A DNA stretch of 64,000 nt from AWTP1-13 sp050248715. GTDB lineage: Bacteria; Pseudomonadota; Alphaproteobacteria; Rhizobiales; Hyphomicrobiaceae. Under the pieces are notes generated by a model. The model did no database searches and was not told the origin of the DNA. It was given only the letters and a program-made list of their open reading frames with translations. The position numbers and the translations under genes were made by a program. The stretch covers positions 1 to 64,000 of the forward strand of contig JBFWRV010000017.1 of assembly GCA_050248715.1 (NCBI GenBank). Direction: 5' to 3'. Positions within the stretch are counted from its first letter, which is position 1, and each line of letters starts with the position of its first letter. Shown here piece by piece: positions 27,585 to 36,182 of the stretch.

Positions 27585-28691
27585 ATGTCGAACGTCGCCC
27601 CACCCTTTCGCGCCGACATGGTCGGCAGCCTGCTGCGCACCGCTCCCTTGAGGGATGCCCGCGCCAAGCGCGAGAAGGGCGAGATCGGCAGTGACGAGCT
27701 CAGAAGGATCGAGGACGAGGAAATCGCCAAGATGGTCGGAAAGCAGGAGCAGGTTGGCCTGCAACTCGCCACTGACGGAGAATTCCGCCGCTCCTGGTGG
27801 CATTTCGACTTCTTCTGGCATCTGCAGGGCTGCGAGCGCGTAGTGCTCGACCACGGCATCCAGTTTCACGGCATCCAGACCAAGCCCGAGAGCGTGAAGG
27901 TGACCGGCAAAATCGATTTCCCTGCCGACCACCCCATGCTCGAGCACTTCAAGTTCCTGAAGGCCAGTACCAGGCTCGTGCCGAAGATGACGATCCCCTC
28001 GCCGTCGGTGCTGCATTTCCGCGGCGGAAGGAACGCCATCAGCAAGGACGCCTACCCGAGTCTCGATGCTTACTTCGACGATCTCGGCAAGACCTGGGGC
28101 AAGGCGATCAAGGCCTTCTATGCGGCCGGCTGCCGCTACCTGCAGTTCGACGACACGGTCTGGGCCTATTTGTGCTCCAAGGAGCAGCTGGATCAGGCGC
28201 GCGCCCGCGGTGAGGACGCCGACAGGCTCCCGGCCATCTACGCCCGCGTGATCAACATGGCGCTCAAGGAGAAGCCGGCCGACATGGTGATCACCACCCA
28301 CGTGTGCCGCGGCAACTTCCGCTCCACCTGGATCTCGGAGGGCGGCTACGAGCCCGTAGCTGAGCTGCTGCTCGGTGGAATCGACTACGACGGTTATTTC
28401 CTGGAGTACGACACCGAGCGTGCTGGAGGGCTCGAGCCGCTGCGCTTCCTCCCCAAGGGCGGGAAGCGGGTTGTCGTCGGTCTCGTCACCTCCAAGAGCG
28501 GCACGCTGGAGAAGAAAGACGACATCAAGCGGCGGCTCGACGAGGCATCGAGATACGCATCCATCGACCAGCTCTGCCTTTCGCCTCAATGCGGCTTCGC
28601 CTCCACCGAGGAGGGCAACGTGCTGAGCGAAGAACAGCAGTGGGCCAAGCTGGCGATGATCGTCGACCTGTCGAAAGAGGTCTGGAAATGA
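27585..28691 (+). CDS. MetE-like (cobalamin-independent methionine synthase II) family protein
   Basis: The 368-residue product corresponds to the C-terminal catalytic half of MetE, as in the YxjG/YxjH type. It opens with FRADMVGSLLRTAPLRDAR and has candidate zinc ligands in VITTHVCRGNF (His, Cys) and LSPQCGFAS (Cys). The folate-binding N-terminal half of full MetE is absent. Such single-domain proteins move methyl groups in methionine recycling or in catabolism. It is 27 bases after livF and likely part of the operon, so demethylation of an imported methoxy compound or thioether is one option. Confidence 0.85.
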   Translation: MSNVAPPFRADMVGSLLRTAPLRDARAKREKGEIGSDELRRIEDEEIAKMVGKQEQVGLQLATDGEFRRSWWHFDFFWHLQGCERVVLDHGIQFHGIQTKPESVKVTGKIDFPADHPMLEHFKFLKASTRLVPKMTIPSPSVLHFRGGRNAISKDAYPSLDAYFDDLGKTWGKAIKAFYAAGCRYLQFDDTVWAYLCSKEQLDQARARGEDADRLPAIYARVINMALKEKPADMVITTHVCRGNFRSTWISEGGYEPVAELLLGGIDYDGYFLEYDTERAGGLEPLRFLPKGGKRVVVGLVTSKSGTLEKKDDIKRRLDEASRYASIDQLCLSPQCGFASTEEGNVLSEEQQWAKLAMIVDLSKEVWK

Positions 28692-28745
28692 CGTTGCCTC
28701 TCCCGGCCGCGGGAGAAGGAGCGACGGAGTCCATTCTTGGCTGCA

Positions 28746-29423
28746 ATGATCATCGTTCTGGCGCTGGTGTTCGGCCTCGCGCTGCTGCCGCAGCTGTGGG
28801 TGCGCAAGGTCATTGCCAGTCACGATGCCGAGCGGGCCGATTTTCCCGGCACGGGCGGCGAATTTGCGCGGCACATCCTCGACGAGATGAACCTCCATCA
28901 CGTCAAGGTCGAGGAGACCGACCAGGGCGATCACTACGATCCCGAGACCAAGACGATCCGCTTGCTGCCCAAGCACTTGAACGGCCGGTCGCTCTCGGCA
29001 GTCGTCATCGCCGCGCACGAGGCCGGCCACGCGATGCAGGACGCGACCGGCTACCCGCCGCTTGCCGCGCGCACGCGGCTGGCCAAGCAGGCGCTGCGCA
29101 TGGAGCGGGTCGCCGCCATCATCATGCTGGCGGCGCCCGTCATCATGATCCTGGCCAAGGCACCGCAAATCCTGCTCATCGAGGTGTTCGTCGGCGTGAT
29201 GATCTTCGCCCTCACCATCCTCATGCACGCGGTGACGCTGCCCGTCGAGCTCGATGCGAGCTTTCGCAGGGCGTTGCCTGTGCTGAAGCAGGGTCGCTAC
29301 ATCGACGAGCGCGACATGCCGGCAGCCAAGCAGATCCTCCGCGCCGCCGCCTTCACTTACGTGGCCGCAGCCGCCATGAGCCTGCTCGACGTCGCCCGCT
29401 GGTTCCGCGTGCTGAGGTTCTAG
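28746..29423 (+). CDS. Membrane zinc metallopeptidase (YugP-like)
   Basis: The 225-residue protein starts with a membrane helix (MIIVLALVFGLALLPQLWV), followed by the domain holding VVIAAHEAGHAMQ, a zincin HExxH. Further membrane segments follow at IIMLAAPVIMILA and VFVGVMIFALTILM. This matches the YugP/neutral zinc metallopeptidase family of unknown substrate. A TTG nine bases earlier could also serve as start. It follows the MetE-like gene after 54 bases with no clear ribosome site, so it may have a separate role. Confidence 0.88.
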   Translation: MIIVLALVFGLALLPQLWVRKVIASHDAERADFPGTGGEFARHILDEMNLHHVKVEETDQGDHYDPETKTIRLLPKHLNGRSLSAVVIAAHEAGHAMQDATGYPPLAARTRLAKQALRMERVAAIIMLAAPVIMILAKAPQILLIEVFVGVMIFALTILMHAVTLPVELDASFRRALPVLKQGRYIDERDMPAAKQILRAAAFTYVAAAAMSLLDVARWFRVLRF

Positions 29424-29424
29424 T

Positions 29425-29557
29425 GTCCTGATTCGCCGAAGGCGAATGTCCGGGACCCAATGTTGCAGGCATCAGCGGTCATCGTGGCCGTGGGTCCCGG
29501 CTCCGCGCGTTATGCCGAAGGCATGCTTCCAGCATGACGCGCTCCGGCCGGGATGAC
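29425..29557. repeat. GTCATCCCGG-type palindromic element (degenerate copy)
   Basis: The element starts right at the stop codon of the zinc peptidase gene (TGTCCTGATTCGCC) and ends CCGGCCGGGATGAC. Its inner parts, such as GGTCCCGGCTC and CGCGCT near the right end, match the copies at 34747-34851 and 55491-55602. The left end has diverged. It lies between the ends of the peptidase gene and badI. Confidence 0.6.
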
Positions 29558-29645
29558 AACGCGAGGCAGAGCGCAAAGCGTCGCGCATTGCGCGGACGCC
29601 TGGCGGCAGCGGCGCAATATGGCTTCGCCTCTTGCGCCCTACGCC

Positions 29646-30434
29646 CTACTTCACCTTGGAACGGAAGTCGGCCTTGCGCTTCTCGCGGAAGGCTGCGGCG
29701 CCCTCCTTGGATTCCTCGGTCTGGTAGTAGAGCGCCAGGGCCTGCATTCCGAGTGCGCCGATGCCGCGGATGTTCTCGCTGTCGGCGTTGAACGAGCGCT
29801 TGGCGATGGCAAGCGCCGTCGGGCTCTTCTCCATCAGCTCCTCGCACCACTTGGCGACCTCGGCATCGAGCTGATCGTGCGGCACGACGACGTTGCACAG
29901 CCCCATGGCCAATGCCTCCTGCGCGGAATAGCGCCGGCACAGATACCAGATCTCGCGTGCCTTCTTCTCCCCGACGACGCGGGCGAGATACGCCGTGCCG
30001 TAGCCCGGATCGACCGAGCCCATCCGAGGCCCCACCTGGCCGAAGATGGCCTTGTCGGAGGCGATCGTGAGATCGCAGATGGTGGCGAGCACATTGCCGC
30101 CGCCGATGGCATAGCCCTGCACGCGCGCGATCACGGGCTTGGGCACATCGCGAATTAGCGACTGCAGCTCCTCGATCGGCATACCGTTGGTGCCGCGCCC
30201 ATCGTAGTTGCCGACGTGCGCGGACTGGTCGCCGCCGGTCGAGAAGGCGCGGTCGCCGATGCCTGTCAGCACGATGACGCCGATCTTCTTGTCCCAGCCG
30301 GCCTTCATGAAGGCTTGGATCAGCTCCTCCACCGTGTGCGCACTGAAGGCATTGAGCACCTTCGGCTTGTTGATGGTGATGGTGGCGACGCCGTTCTCCT
30401 CCTTGTAGAGGAGGTCCGTGTAGGTGGTGCTCAT
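29646..30434 (-). CDS. badI: 2-Ketocyclohexanecarboxyl-CoA hydrolase (BadI) homologue
   Basis: The 262-residue crotonase-fold protein follows Rhodopseudomonas BadI nearly residue for residue in long blocks: GGDQSAHVGNYDGRGTNG, RDVPKPVIARVQGYAIGGGN, FGQVGPRMGSVDPGYGTA and VVGEKKAREIWY. BadI opens the ring of 2-ketocyclohexanecarboxyl-CoA to pimelyl-CoA in anaerobic benzoate and cyclohexanecarboxylate degradation. MenB and other ring-active crotonases are the nearest alternatives, but GGDQS and GSVDPGYG favour BadI. The ATG has AGGAAA upstream. The other bad/ali genes are not in the window; the divergent SDR could be a dehydrogenase partner. Confidence 0.85.
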   Translation of the reverse strand: MSTTYTDLLYKEENGVATITINKPKVLNAFSAHTVEELIQAFMKAGWDKKIGVIVLTGIGDRAFSTGGDQSAHVGNYDGRGTNGMPIEELQSLIRDVPKPVIARVQGYAIGGGNVLATICDLTIASDKAIFGQVGPRMGSVDPGYGTAYLARVVGEKKAREIWYLCRRYSAQEALAMGLCNVVVPHDQLDAEVAKWCEELMEKSPTALAIAKRSFNADSENIRGIGALGMQALALYYQTEESKEGAAAFREKRKADFRSKVK

Positions 30435-30663
30435 CCCGGTTTCCTGTCCTGGTTGACGATGCTGCCTCCACTCCAGCGCATCGTGACGCCTGCCGCAATC
30501 GGCAATTTCGCCGCCGGGAGACCACCGCGACAGCGCCTACCCGCGAAAACCATTCCGGCACGGCTGGGCAGCCAACCGCGGGCAACCGACCCTCCGGCTT
30601 AAGCCCGCCGGAGCGGCCATGCTAATGTGCCCGCCACAACAACTGGCACTTCGGGAGGACGCA

Positions 30664-31464
30664 ATGGATTTCGCTGGCAAGGTGGCCCTGATCACGGGGG
30701 CCGGCAATGGCATCGGGCGCGCGGCGGCGCTTGCCTTCGCGAGCCGCGGCGCCAAGGTCATGGTGGTGGATCAGGATGCGGCAGGGGCAGAGCGGACCGC
30801 CGGCACGATCAAGCAACAGGGCGGCGATGCGCGCTTCCAGGTCGCCGATGTGACCAAGTCCGCCGATGTCCAGGCCTACGTGAAGGCCATGCTCGACGCG
30901 TACGGCCGCGTCGACTGCTTCTTCAACAACGCCGGCATCGAGGGCAAGGTTGCGCCGATCGCCGAGTACGACGAAGCCGTGTTCGACCAGATTATGAACG
31001 TCAACGTCAAAGGCGTTTTTCTCGGCCTGCGCCACGTGCTGCCGGTCATGCTGAAGCAAAAGGCCGGCGCGGTCGTGAATACCGCCTCGATTGCCGGCCT
31101 CGTCGGCTCCCCCAACATGTCGGCCTACGTTGCGTCCAAGCACGCGGTGATCGGCTTGACCAAGACCGCCTCCGGCGAGGTTGCGCGGGACGGTATTCGC
31201 ATCAATGCCGTATGCCCCGGCCCGATCGATACGCGCATGATTCACGCCATCGAGGGTCAGATCAGTCCGTCCGATCCGGGCGGCGTCGGCAACCGATATC
31301 AGGCCTCCATACCGCTCGGCCGCTACGGGACGGCCGAGGAGGTTGCCAACGTGGTGCTGTTCCTGTGCTCCGATCTCGCCGGCAACATCACGGGCGCGCA
31401 GTACGTGGTCGACGGCGGCCGCACGTCCTCGCCCACTGCCGTTACCACCGCGGGCAGGAGCTGA
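30664..31464 (+). CDS. Short-chain dehydrogenase/reductase
   Basis: The 266-residue SDR starts at the ATG after GGGAGGA. It has the cofactor motif TGAGNGIGRA, NNAG, and the catalytic Ser-Tyr-Lys set (NTASIAGLVG, then YVASK). An aspartate at the end of the second strand (VVDQD) predicts NAD(H) preference. It is of the FabG/glucose-dehydrogenase-like classical type. It is divergent from badI with a 229-base gap that contains a 7-base inverted repeat (CTCCGGC at 30592, GCCGGAG at 30607), so the two genes may be co-regulated, e.g. as hydroxycyclohexanecarboxyl-CoA dehydrogenase plus ring hydrolase. Confidence 0.9.
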   Translation: MDFAGKVALITGAGNGIGRAAALAFASRGAKVMVVDQDAAGAERTAGTIKQQGGDARFQVADVTKSADVQAYVKAMLDAYGRVDCFFNNAGIEGKVAPIAEYDEAVFDQIMNVNVKGVFLGLRHVLPVMLKQKAGAVVNTASIAGLVGSPNMSAYVASKHAVIGLTKTASGEVARDGIRINAVCPGPIDTRMIHAIEGQISPSDPGGVGNRYQASIPLGRYGTAEEVANVVLFLCSDLAGNITGAQYVVDGGRTSSPTAVTTAGRS

Positions 31465-31579
31465 CCTCTCGGTCTCCCGCGCACAGAAGGGGCGACCATA
31501 GGGGGGAGACCTTGTGGCCGGCCCTCGAAGGGAGGATGGTCGCAGCAAGTGGCTCTGACGCCTTTTGCTCCGGCGGCGC

Positions 31580-32560
31580 TCACCGCAAATCCTCGAGCAG
31601 CGGCAGCACCTCGCGGGCAATCGCCTCGATCTGCTTGTCGCGCTCCTCGTAGGGGCCCACGAGATCGAGCACGATGTGGCGCGCGCCGGCGCCGTGGAAG
31701 GCGCGTATGCGGTCAGCCACCTGCTGCGCCGGGCCGAGCGCTGCATAGCGCTCCGCGGCGCGGCGGAAATCCATGGCGTAACGTTGGCTGAGTGTGACAG
31801 CTGCTGCGTCCAACGCCTTCCCGTAGGTCTGATCCAGGCGCGTGAAGAGCAGGTGGCCGGTGCCGAACGCGGCCTCGCCGCGGCCCGCCTCTCTTGCTGC
31901 GGCAGCGATCTTATCGAGGCTCGTGCGATACGTCTGGGGGGTGACTACGTAAGCGATCCAGCCGTCGGCCAGTCGGCCCGCACGGGCGAGCGCAGCGTCG
32001 GAGCGGCCGCCACACCAGATCGGGGGGCCGCCAGCCTGCCGTGGCGGCGGCTGCATCGGAACGTCGCGGAATGGCCCGTAGTAGCGGCCCTCGTGGCTGA
32101 CCGGCGCGCCGGTCCACAGCTTGCGCAGCACGCCGATCGCTTCCGTGAGGCGCGGCCCGCGCTCGCTGATGGGCACGTCGCACGACTCGTATTCCTTGGG
32201 AAACTCGCCGCCGACGCCCACGCCGAAGATGAAACGGCCCTCGCTCAGATGGTCGAGGCTCGCCACCTGCTTGGCCACGGGCACCGGATGCCGCAGCGGC
32301 AAGAGATAGACCGCGGTGCCGAGGAGCAGGCGGCGGCTGATGACGGCCGACTGGGCCAGTTGCAGGAAAGGATCGAGGATCGACGCCGGGAAGGAGATGT
32401 GATCGCCGCACCAGAGCGAATCGTAGCCGCCGGAATCGATGAGGCCGACGATGTGCTGCATCTCGCCGATCGTGGGTAGCCAGGGGCCGGTCGCCGGCTC
32501 GGTGCGGCGATGGATGGTCATCACCCCAACCTTGAGCTTGCTGTCGAGCTTCAGCTCCAT
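31580..32560 (-). CDS. LLM-family (luciferase-like) oxidoreductase, F420-type
   Basis: The 326-residue protein has the bacterial-luciferase-like barrel with GGYDSLWCGDHISFP early, a central SEGRFIFGVGVGGEFPKEYE block and GPPIWCGGRSDAALARAGR. These patterns are those of LLM class proteins that mostly use coenzyme F420, although some use FMN. GAGGAG lies before the ATG at 32560. It is the last gene of the run carrying the second Liv transporter and sugar-type enzymes. The window encodes full F420 synthesis, which supports F420 use. Confidence 0.85.
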   Translation of the reverse strand: MELKLDSKLKVGVMTIHRRTEPATGPWLPTIGEMQHIVGLIDSGGYDSLWCGDHISFPASILDPFLQLAQSAVISRRLLLGTAVYLLPLRHPVPVAKQVASLDHLSEGRFIFGVGVGGEFPKEYESCDVPISERGPRLTEAIGVLRKLWTGAPVSHEGRYYGPFRDVPMQPPPRQAGGPPIWCGGRSDAALARAGRLADGWIAYVVTPQTYRTSLDKIAAAAREAGRGEAAFGTGHLLFTRLDQTYGKALDAAAVTLSQRYAMDFRRAAERYAALGPAQQVADRIRAFHGAGARHIVLDLVGPYEERDKQIEAIAREVLPLLEDLR

Positions 32561-32657
32561 GGGATCGCTCCTCTCGTGGCAGGCCGTCCAGGGCACCGAG
32601 CCGGCCATCACGTCGTGCGGTGCCGCCGAGTCCAGCCGATGATGCGCTGGCGAGAGG

Positions 32658-33521
32658 CTACACCACCGTGCGATAGCGGGCGATGCACGTGTCGAGCACC
32701 TCGTCGGCGGGTTTGGCCCACAGCGCATCGGAGAAGATCTCGACCTCGATGGGGCCGGCATAGTCGGTGGCCTCGACGAGCTTGCGGAATTTGCGCAATT
32801 CGATGACGCCGTCGCCCATCATGCCACGGTCGTTGAGGAGATCGCGGGTGGGCACCAGCCAGTCGCACACGTGATAGGCAAGCAAGCGGTCCCGGCCGGC
32901 ACGGGCGATCTGGGCTTCGAGCTTGGGGTCCCACCACGTGTGGTAGACGTCCAGCGCAACACCCAGCGCGCCCGTACGCTGGGGATCGAGCGCATCGCAG
33001 ATGTCGAGCGCCTGCTCCAGCGTGTTGATGCAGGCCCGCTCCGCCGCCTGCATGGGATGCAGCGGCTCGACTGCGAGCGGCATGCCGACGCCCTTCGCGT
33101 ACTCGAGCGTGGCAGCGATTCCGTCGAGCACCTGAGAACGGGCGAGCCCCATGTCCTTGTGCGCGGGCTTGCCGGCAAGGGCGCCGGGCAGCGCGCCGAC
33201 CACGAGCACGAGGCTCGGCGCCCCCAGCGTCTTGGCCTCGTCGACGGCGCGGCGGTTGTCATCGAGGGCGACGCGCACACCGGCTGCATCCGCAGCAGGG
33301 AAGAAGCCGCCGCGGCAATACCCGGACAGGCCTATGCCGGCATCCCTGAGCTGCCGCGCAGCGGCGTCTAGGCCGACCGCGGCGACCTGGTCGCGCCAGG
33401 GATCGATGGTGCCGATGCCGCGCTTGGCGCATGCCTCGATGATGGCGGGCAGGGACAGCTGTTTGCGCACCGTCGCCGTGTTGATCGACAGGTGACGAAG
33501 ATCGTCCGCCAGGTCACGCAT
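32658..33521 (-). CDS. Sugar phosphate isomerase/epimerase-like TIM barrel
   Basis: The 287-residue protein fits the AP endonuclease 2 / xylose-isomerase-like TIM-barrel family: metal ligands are plausible in AVEPLHPMQAAERACI (Glu), GVALDVYHTWWDP (Asp, His) and IEVEIFSDALW (Glu). Its ATG overlaps the stop of the DUF993 gene by one base (TGATG), so the two are translationally coupled. An epimerase or isomerase of a sugar, keto-sugar or cyclitol is likely; the exact substrate is not visible. Confidence 0.85.
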   Translation of the reverse strand: MRDLADDLRHLSINTATVRKQLSLPAIIEACAKRGIGTIDPWRDQVAAVGLDAAARQLRDAGIGLSGYCRGGFFPAADAAGVRVALDDNRRAVDEAKTLGAPSLVLVVGALPGALAGKPAHKDMGLARSQVLDGIAATLEYAKGVGMPLAVEPLHPMQAAERACINTLEQALDICDALDPQRTGALGVALDVYHTWWDPKLEAQIARAGRDRLLAYHVCDWLVPTRDLLNDRGMMGDGVIELRKFRKLVEATDYAGPIEVEIFSDALWAKPADEVLDTCIARYRTVV

Positions 33522-34720
33522 CACGCAATCCCGTGCACGGCCAACACGTGACCCATGCGACGACGGGCAAGATCGGGATCGCGCAGGAGCCCGGCGCGGT
33601 CGGCGAGGCGGAAGAGCTCGGCCAGATGCGCGATCGAGCGGGCGCTTTGCTGGCCGCCGACCATGACGAAATGATCCTGCAGGCCGTTGAGGTAGGCCAT
33701 GAAGACCACGCCGGTCTTGTAGAAACGTGTCGGCGCCTTGAAGATGTGGCGCGACAGGGGCACCGTGGGCGCGAGAATGTCGTGGAAGCGCGCCCGGTCG
33801 CCGGCCGCCAGTGCGCCGAGCGCCGCGGAAGCCGCGGGTGCGATGGCATCGAAGATGCCGAGCAGCGCGTCGCTGTATCCCGCCTCGTCTCCGGCGATCA
33901 GCTCGGCGTAGTTGAAGTCGTCGCCGGTATACATGCGCACGCCTTTCGCGAGCTGGCGCCGCATGACGATCTCCTTGTCCTTGTCGAGCAGAGAGATCTT
34001 GACGCCGTCCACCTTGGCGGCATGCGCATTGATGACGGCGACCGCGGTCTTCATTGCCGCCAGGTGGTCGGGGTTGCCCCAGTAGCCGGCAAGCGCGGGA
34101 TCGAACATCTCGCCGAGCCAGTGGATGATGACGGGCTGCCGGGCCTGCGAGAGCACCCGGTCGTAGACGCGCTCGTAGTCGGCCGGCGACTTGGCGACTC
34201 GCGCCAGCGCGCGGCTTGCCATGACGATGAGCCGGCCGCCGGCCGCTTCGATCGCCTCCATCTGCTCCAGGTAGGCGCGGATCACCTCGTCGGTCGAGCG
34301 CACGCTCGCGGGATCGAGATGATCGGTGCCGCAGCCCGAGAAGATCAGCGCCGCACGTCCTTCGCGCGCCTCCCAGGCCTTGCCCGCGGCCACGGCGCGC
34401 CGGATCAGCTCGAGCGAGGTCGGCCAGTCGAGACCCATGCCGCGCTGGGCCGTGTCCATCGCCTCGGCCACGCCGAGGCCGAGGCCCCACAGATACTCGC
34501 GGTAGGCCAGCGCCCTATCCCAATCGAGGGCGCAGTCGAGCCAGGGATCATTGGCGGCCCGGGCGTCGGCGACGACATGCGCGGCCGAGAAGGCGACGCG
34601 ATTGAAGACACCCTTGGCCCGGTCGGGATACGCGCGCGGCTCCGACAGCACGAAGCCCTCGAGCTTACCCTTGTCCGTCGGCAGGTTGATCTTCAGCGAA
34701 GAGAGGATTGGTGCGTTCAT
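33521..34720 (-). CDS. DUF993 (dihydrodipicolinate-synthase-like) protein
   Basis: The 399-residue protein belongs to the DUF993 group, which resembles DHDPS/N-acetylneuraminate-lyase TIM barrels. Blocks seen are ALIFSGCGTDHLDP, VIIHWLGEMFDPALAGYWG and DGVKISLLDKDKE, whose lysine is in the position expected of a Schiff-base residue. The length is right for the group. It usually occurs next to Gfo/Idh dehydrogenases and sugar isomerases, as here, and is thought to act in sugar or cyclitol breakdown, perhaps as an aldolase, though not established. Confidence 0.85.
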   Translation of the reverse strand: MNAPILSSLKINLPTDKGKLEGFVLSEPRAYPDRAKGVFNRVAFSAAHVVADARAANDPWLDCALDWDRALAYREYLWGLGLGVAEAMDTAQRGMGLDWPTSLELIRRAVAAGKAWEAREGRAALIFSGCGTDHLDPASVRSTDEVIRAYLEQMEAIEAAGGRLIVMASRALARVAKSPADYERVYDRVLSQARQPVIIHWLGEMFDPALAGYWGNPDHLAAMKTAVAVINAHAAKVDGVKISLLDKDKEIVMRRQLAKGVRMYTGDDFNYAELIAGDEAGYSDALLGIFDAIAPAASAALGALAAGDRARFHDILAPTVPLSRHIFKAPTRFYKTGVVFMAYLNGLQDHFVMVGGQQSARSIAHLAELFRLADRAGLLRDPDLARRRMGHVLAVHGIA

Positions 34721-34746
34721 CTTGCGCGTCCCATCTGCGTTTCCTT

Positions 34747-34851
34747 GTCATCCCGGAATTTCGCGTCAGCGAAATATCGGGGAGCCAGGGCGGCGACCGA
34801 GTCCGTGGCCCTGGTCCCGGCTCGAGCGCGCGTGCGCTCGGCCGGGTTGAC
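34747..34851. repeat. GTCATCCCGG-type palindromic element
   Basis: The 105-base element starts GTCATCCCGGAATTTCGCG and ends GCCGGGTTGAC, with the inner hairpin TTTCGC-GTCA-GCGAAA. It lies between the DUF993 start and the Gfo/Idh stop, three bases past that stop. Its left 25 bases are almost identical to the copy inside fbiC at 55491. Confidence 0.75.
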
Positions 34852-34854
34852 AGT

Positions 34855-36006
34855 TCAAATCTTCAGCTCCGGCACATCGATCCAGCGGCGCTCCTTCCAG
34901 CTGCGCAACGCGCATTCCACGAGCTGCACGCCCTTGGCGCCCTCCAGAAGGTCCCACTTGTAGGGTGCACCCTCGCAGATATGGCGAATAAAGGCCTCCC
35001 ATTGCAGCTTGAAGCCGTTGTCGAAAACCTGCGTCTCCGGAACCGGCTGCCAGCCATCGTAGAAATTGATCGGCTGCTTGATGTCCGGGTTCCAGACGGG
35101 CTTCGGCGTCGCCATCCGCTGCTGGCAAACAACATCCTGCAGGCCCGCAACGGCGGAGCCGTGCGTGCCGTCGACGTGAAGCGTCAGCAGGTCGTCGCGG
35201 CGTACACGGGTTACCCACGACATGTTGAAATGCGCGATGGTGCCGCCGTCGAGCAGGAATGTCGCATACGCCGCGTCGTCAGCGGTGGCCTTGTAGCGCT
35301 TGCCGTTCTCGTCGATGCGCTCGGGGATATGCGTGGCGCCAAGACAGGAAATGGATTTCACGTCGCCGAACGTGTTGTCGAGCACGTAGCGCCAGTGGCA
35401 CACCATGTCGAGGATGATGCCACCGCCGTCCTCGGCGCGGTAATTCCAGGATGGCCGCTGCGCCGGCTGCAGGTCGCCCTCGAACACCCAGTAGCCGAAC
35501 TCGCCGCGCACGGACAGCAGGCGGCCGAAGAAACCGGAATCGATCATCATCTTCAGCTTGCGCAACCCTGGAAGGAACAGCTTGTCCTGCACCACGCCGT
35601 GCTTGATGCCGGCGGCCTTGGCCTTGCGGGCAATTGCAAGCGCCTCCTCAAGGTTGGTGGCGACCGGCTTCTCGCAGTAGATGTCCTTGCCTGCGGCGAT
35701 AGCCTTGCCGAGCAGCTCGGGGCGCATCTGCGTCGTGGCGGCGTCGAAGAAGACCGTGTCGTTCCTGTCGGCCAGCGCTGCGTCGAGATCGGTCGACGTG
35801 CGAGCTATGCCATGCGCCTCCGCCAGCTGGGCCAGCTTGCCGGGGTTGCGGCCGACGAGAATGGGGTCGGGCATGACGCGGTCGCCGTTGGCGAGCGTCA
35901 CGCCGCCCTGGGCGCGTATGGCGACGATGGAGCGGACCAGGTGCTGGTTTGTGCCCATGCGCCCTGTCACGCCGTTCATGATGATCCCGAGGCGCCTCAC
36001 ACCCAT
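34855..36006 (-). CDS. Gfo/Idh/MocA family oxidoreductase
   Basis: The 383-residue dehydrogenase has an N-terminal Rossmann fold with the unusual start RRLGIIMNGVTGRMGTNQHL, closer to GxxGRMG than to the plain GxGxxG. The family EKP motif follows (KDIYCEKPVATNLEEAL), then the C-terminal alpha/beta domain (EDGGGIILDMVCHWRYVL with the likely catalytic His). NAD(P)-dependent oxidation of a sugar or cyclitol is expected. The start ATG at 36006 was chosen because the upstream open frame is unlike the family. Confidence 0.9.
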   Translation of the reverse strand: MGVRRLGIIMNGVTGRMGTNQHLVRSIVAIRAQGGVTLANGDRVMPDPILVGRNPGKLAQLAEAHGIARTSTDLDAALADRNDTVFFDAATTQMRPELLGKAIAAGKDIYCEKPVATNLEEALAIARKAKAAGIKHGVVQDKLFLPGLRKLKMMIDSGFFGRLLSVRGEFGYWVFEGDLQPAQRPSWNYRAEDGGGIILDMVCHWRYVLDNTFGDVKSISCLGATHIPERIDENGKRYKATADDAAYATFLLDGGTIAHFNMSWVTRVRRDDLLTLHVDGTHGSAVAGLQDVVCQQRMATPKPVWNPDIKQPINFYDGWQPVPETQVFDNGFKLQWEAFIRHICEGAPYKWDLLEGAKGVQLVECALRSWKERRWIDVPELKI

Positions 36007-36182
36007 GCCGAATTTCTCCGCCAGCTTCCCTATCCCTGCAGTTAGGTGCAGCCCGGCGCGTCTGTCAATTCGCCAGCTCTGCCCCCGGATCGACACAGGC
36101 GAGCGGGCCCGCCATGAGACTTCGACATGCGAAGGGTCCGCTCCGCTGTGGGCGGAATTTGCTCGGCGGGCCGGCGCGGAGG

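Noticed and set aside
31471..31511. GGTCTCCC...GGGAGACC pair between the SDR and LLM genes as a terminator
   Set aside because: The arms are short and 25 bases apart, without a T-run; the structure would be weak.
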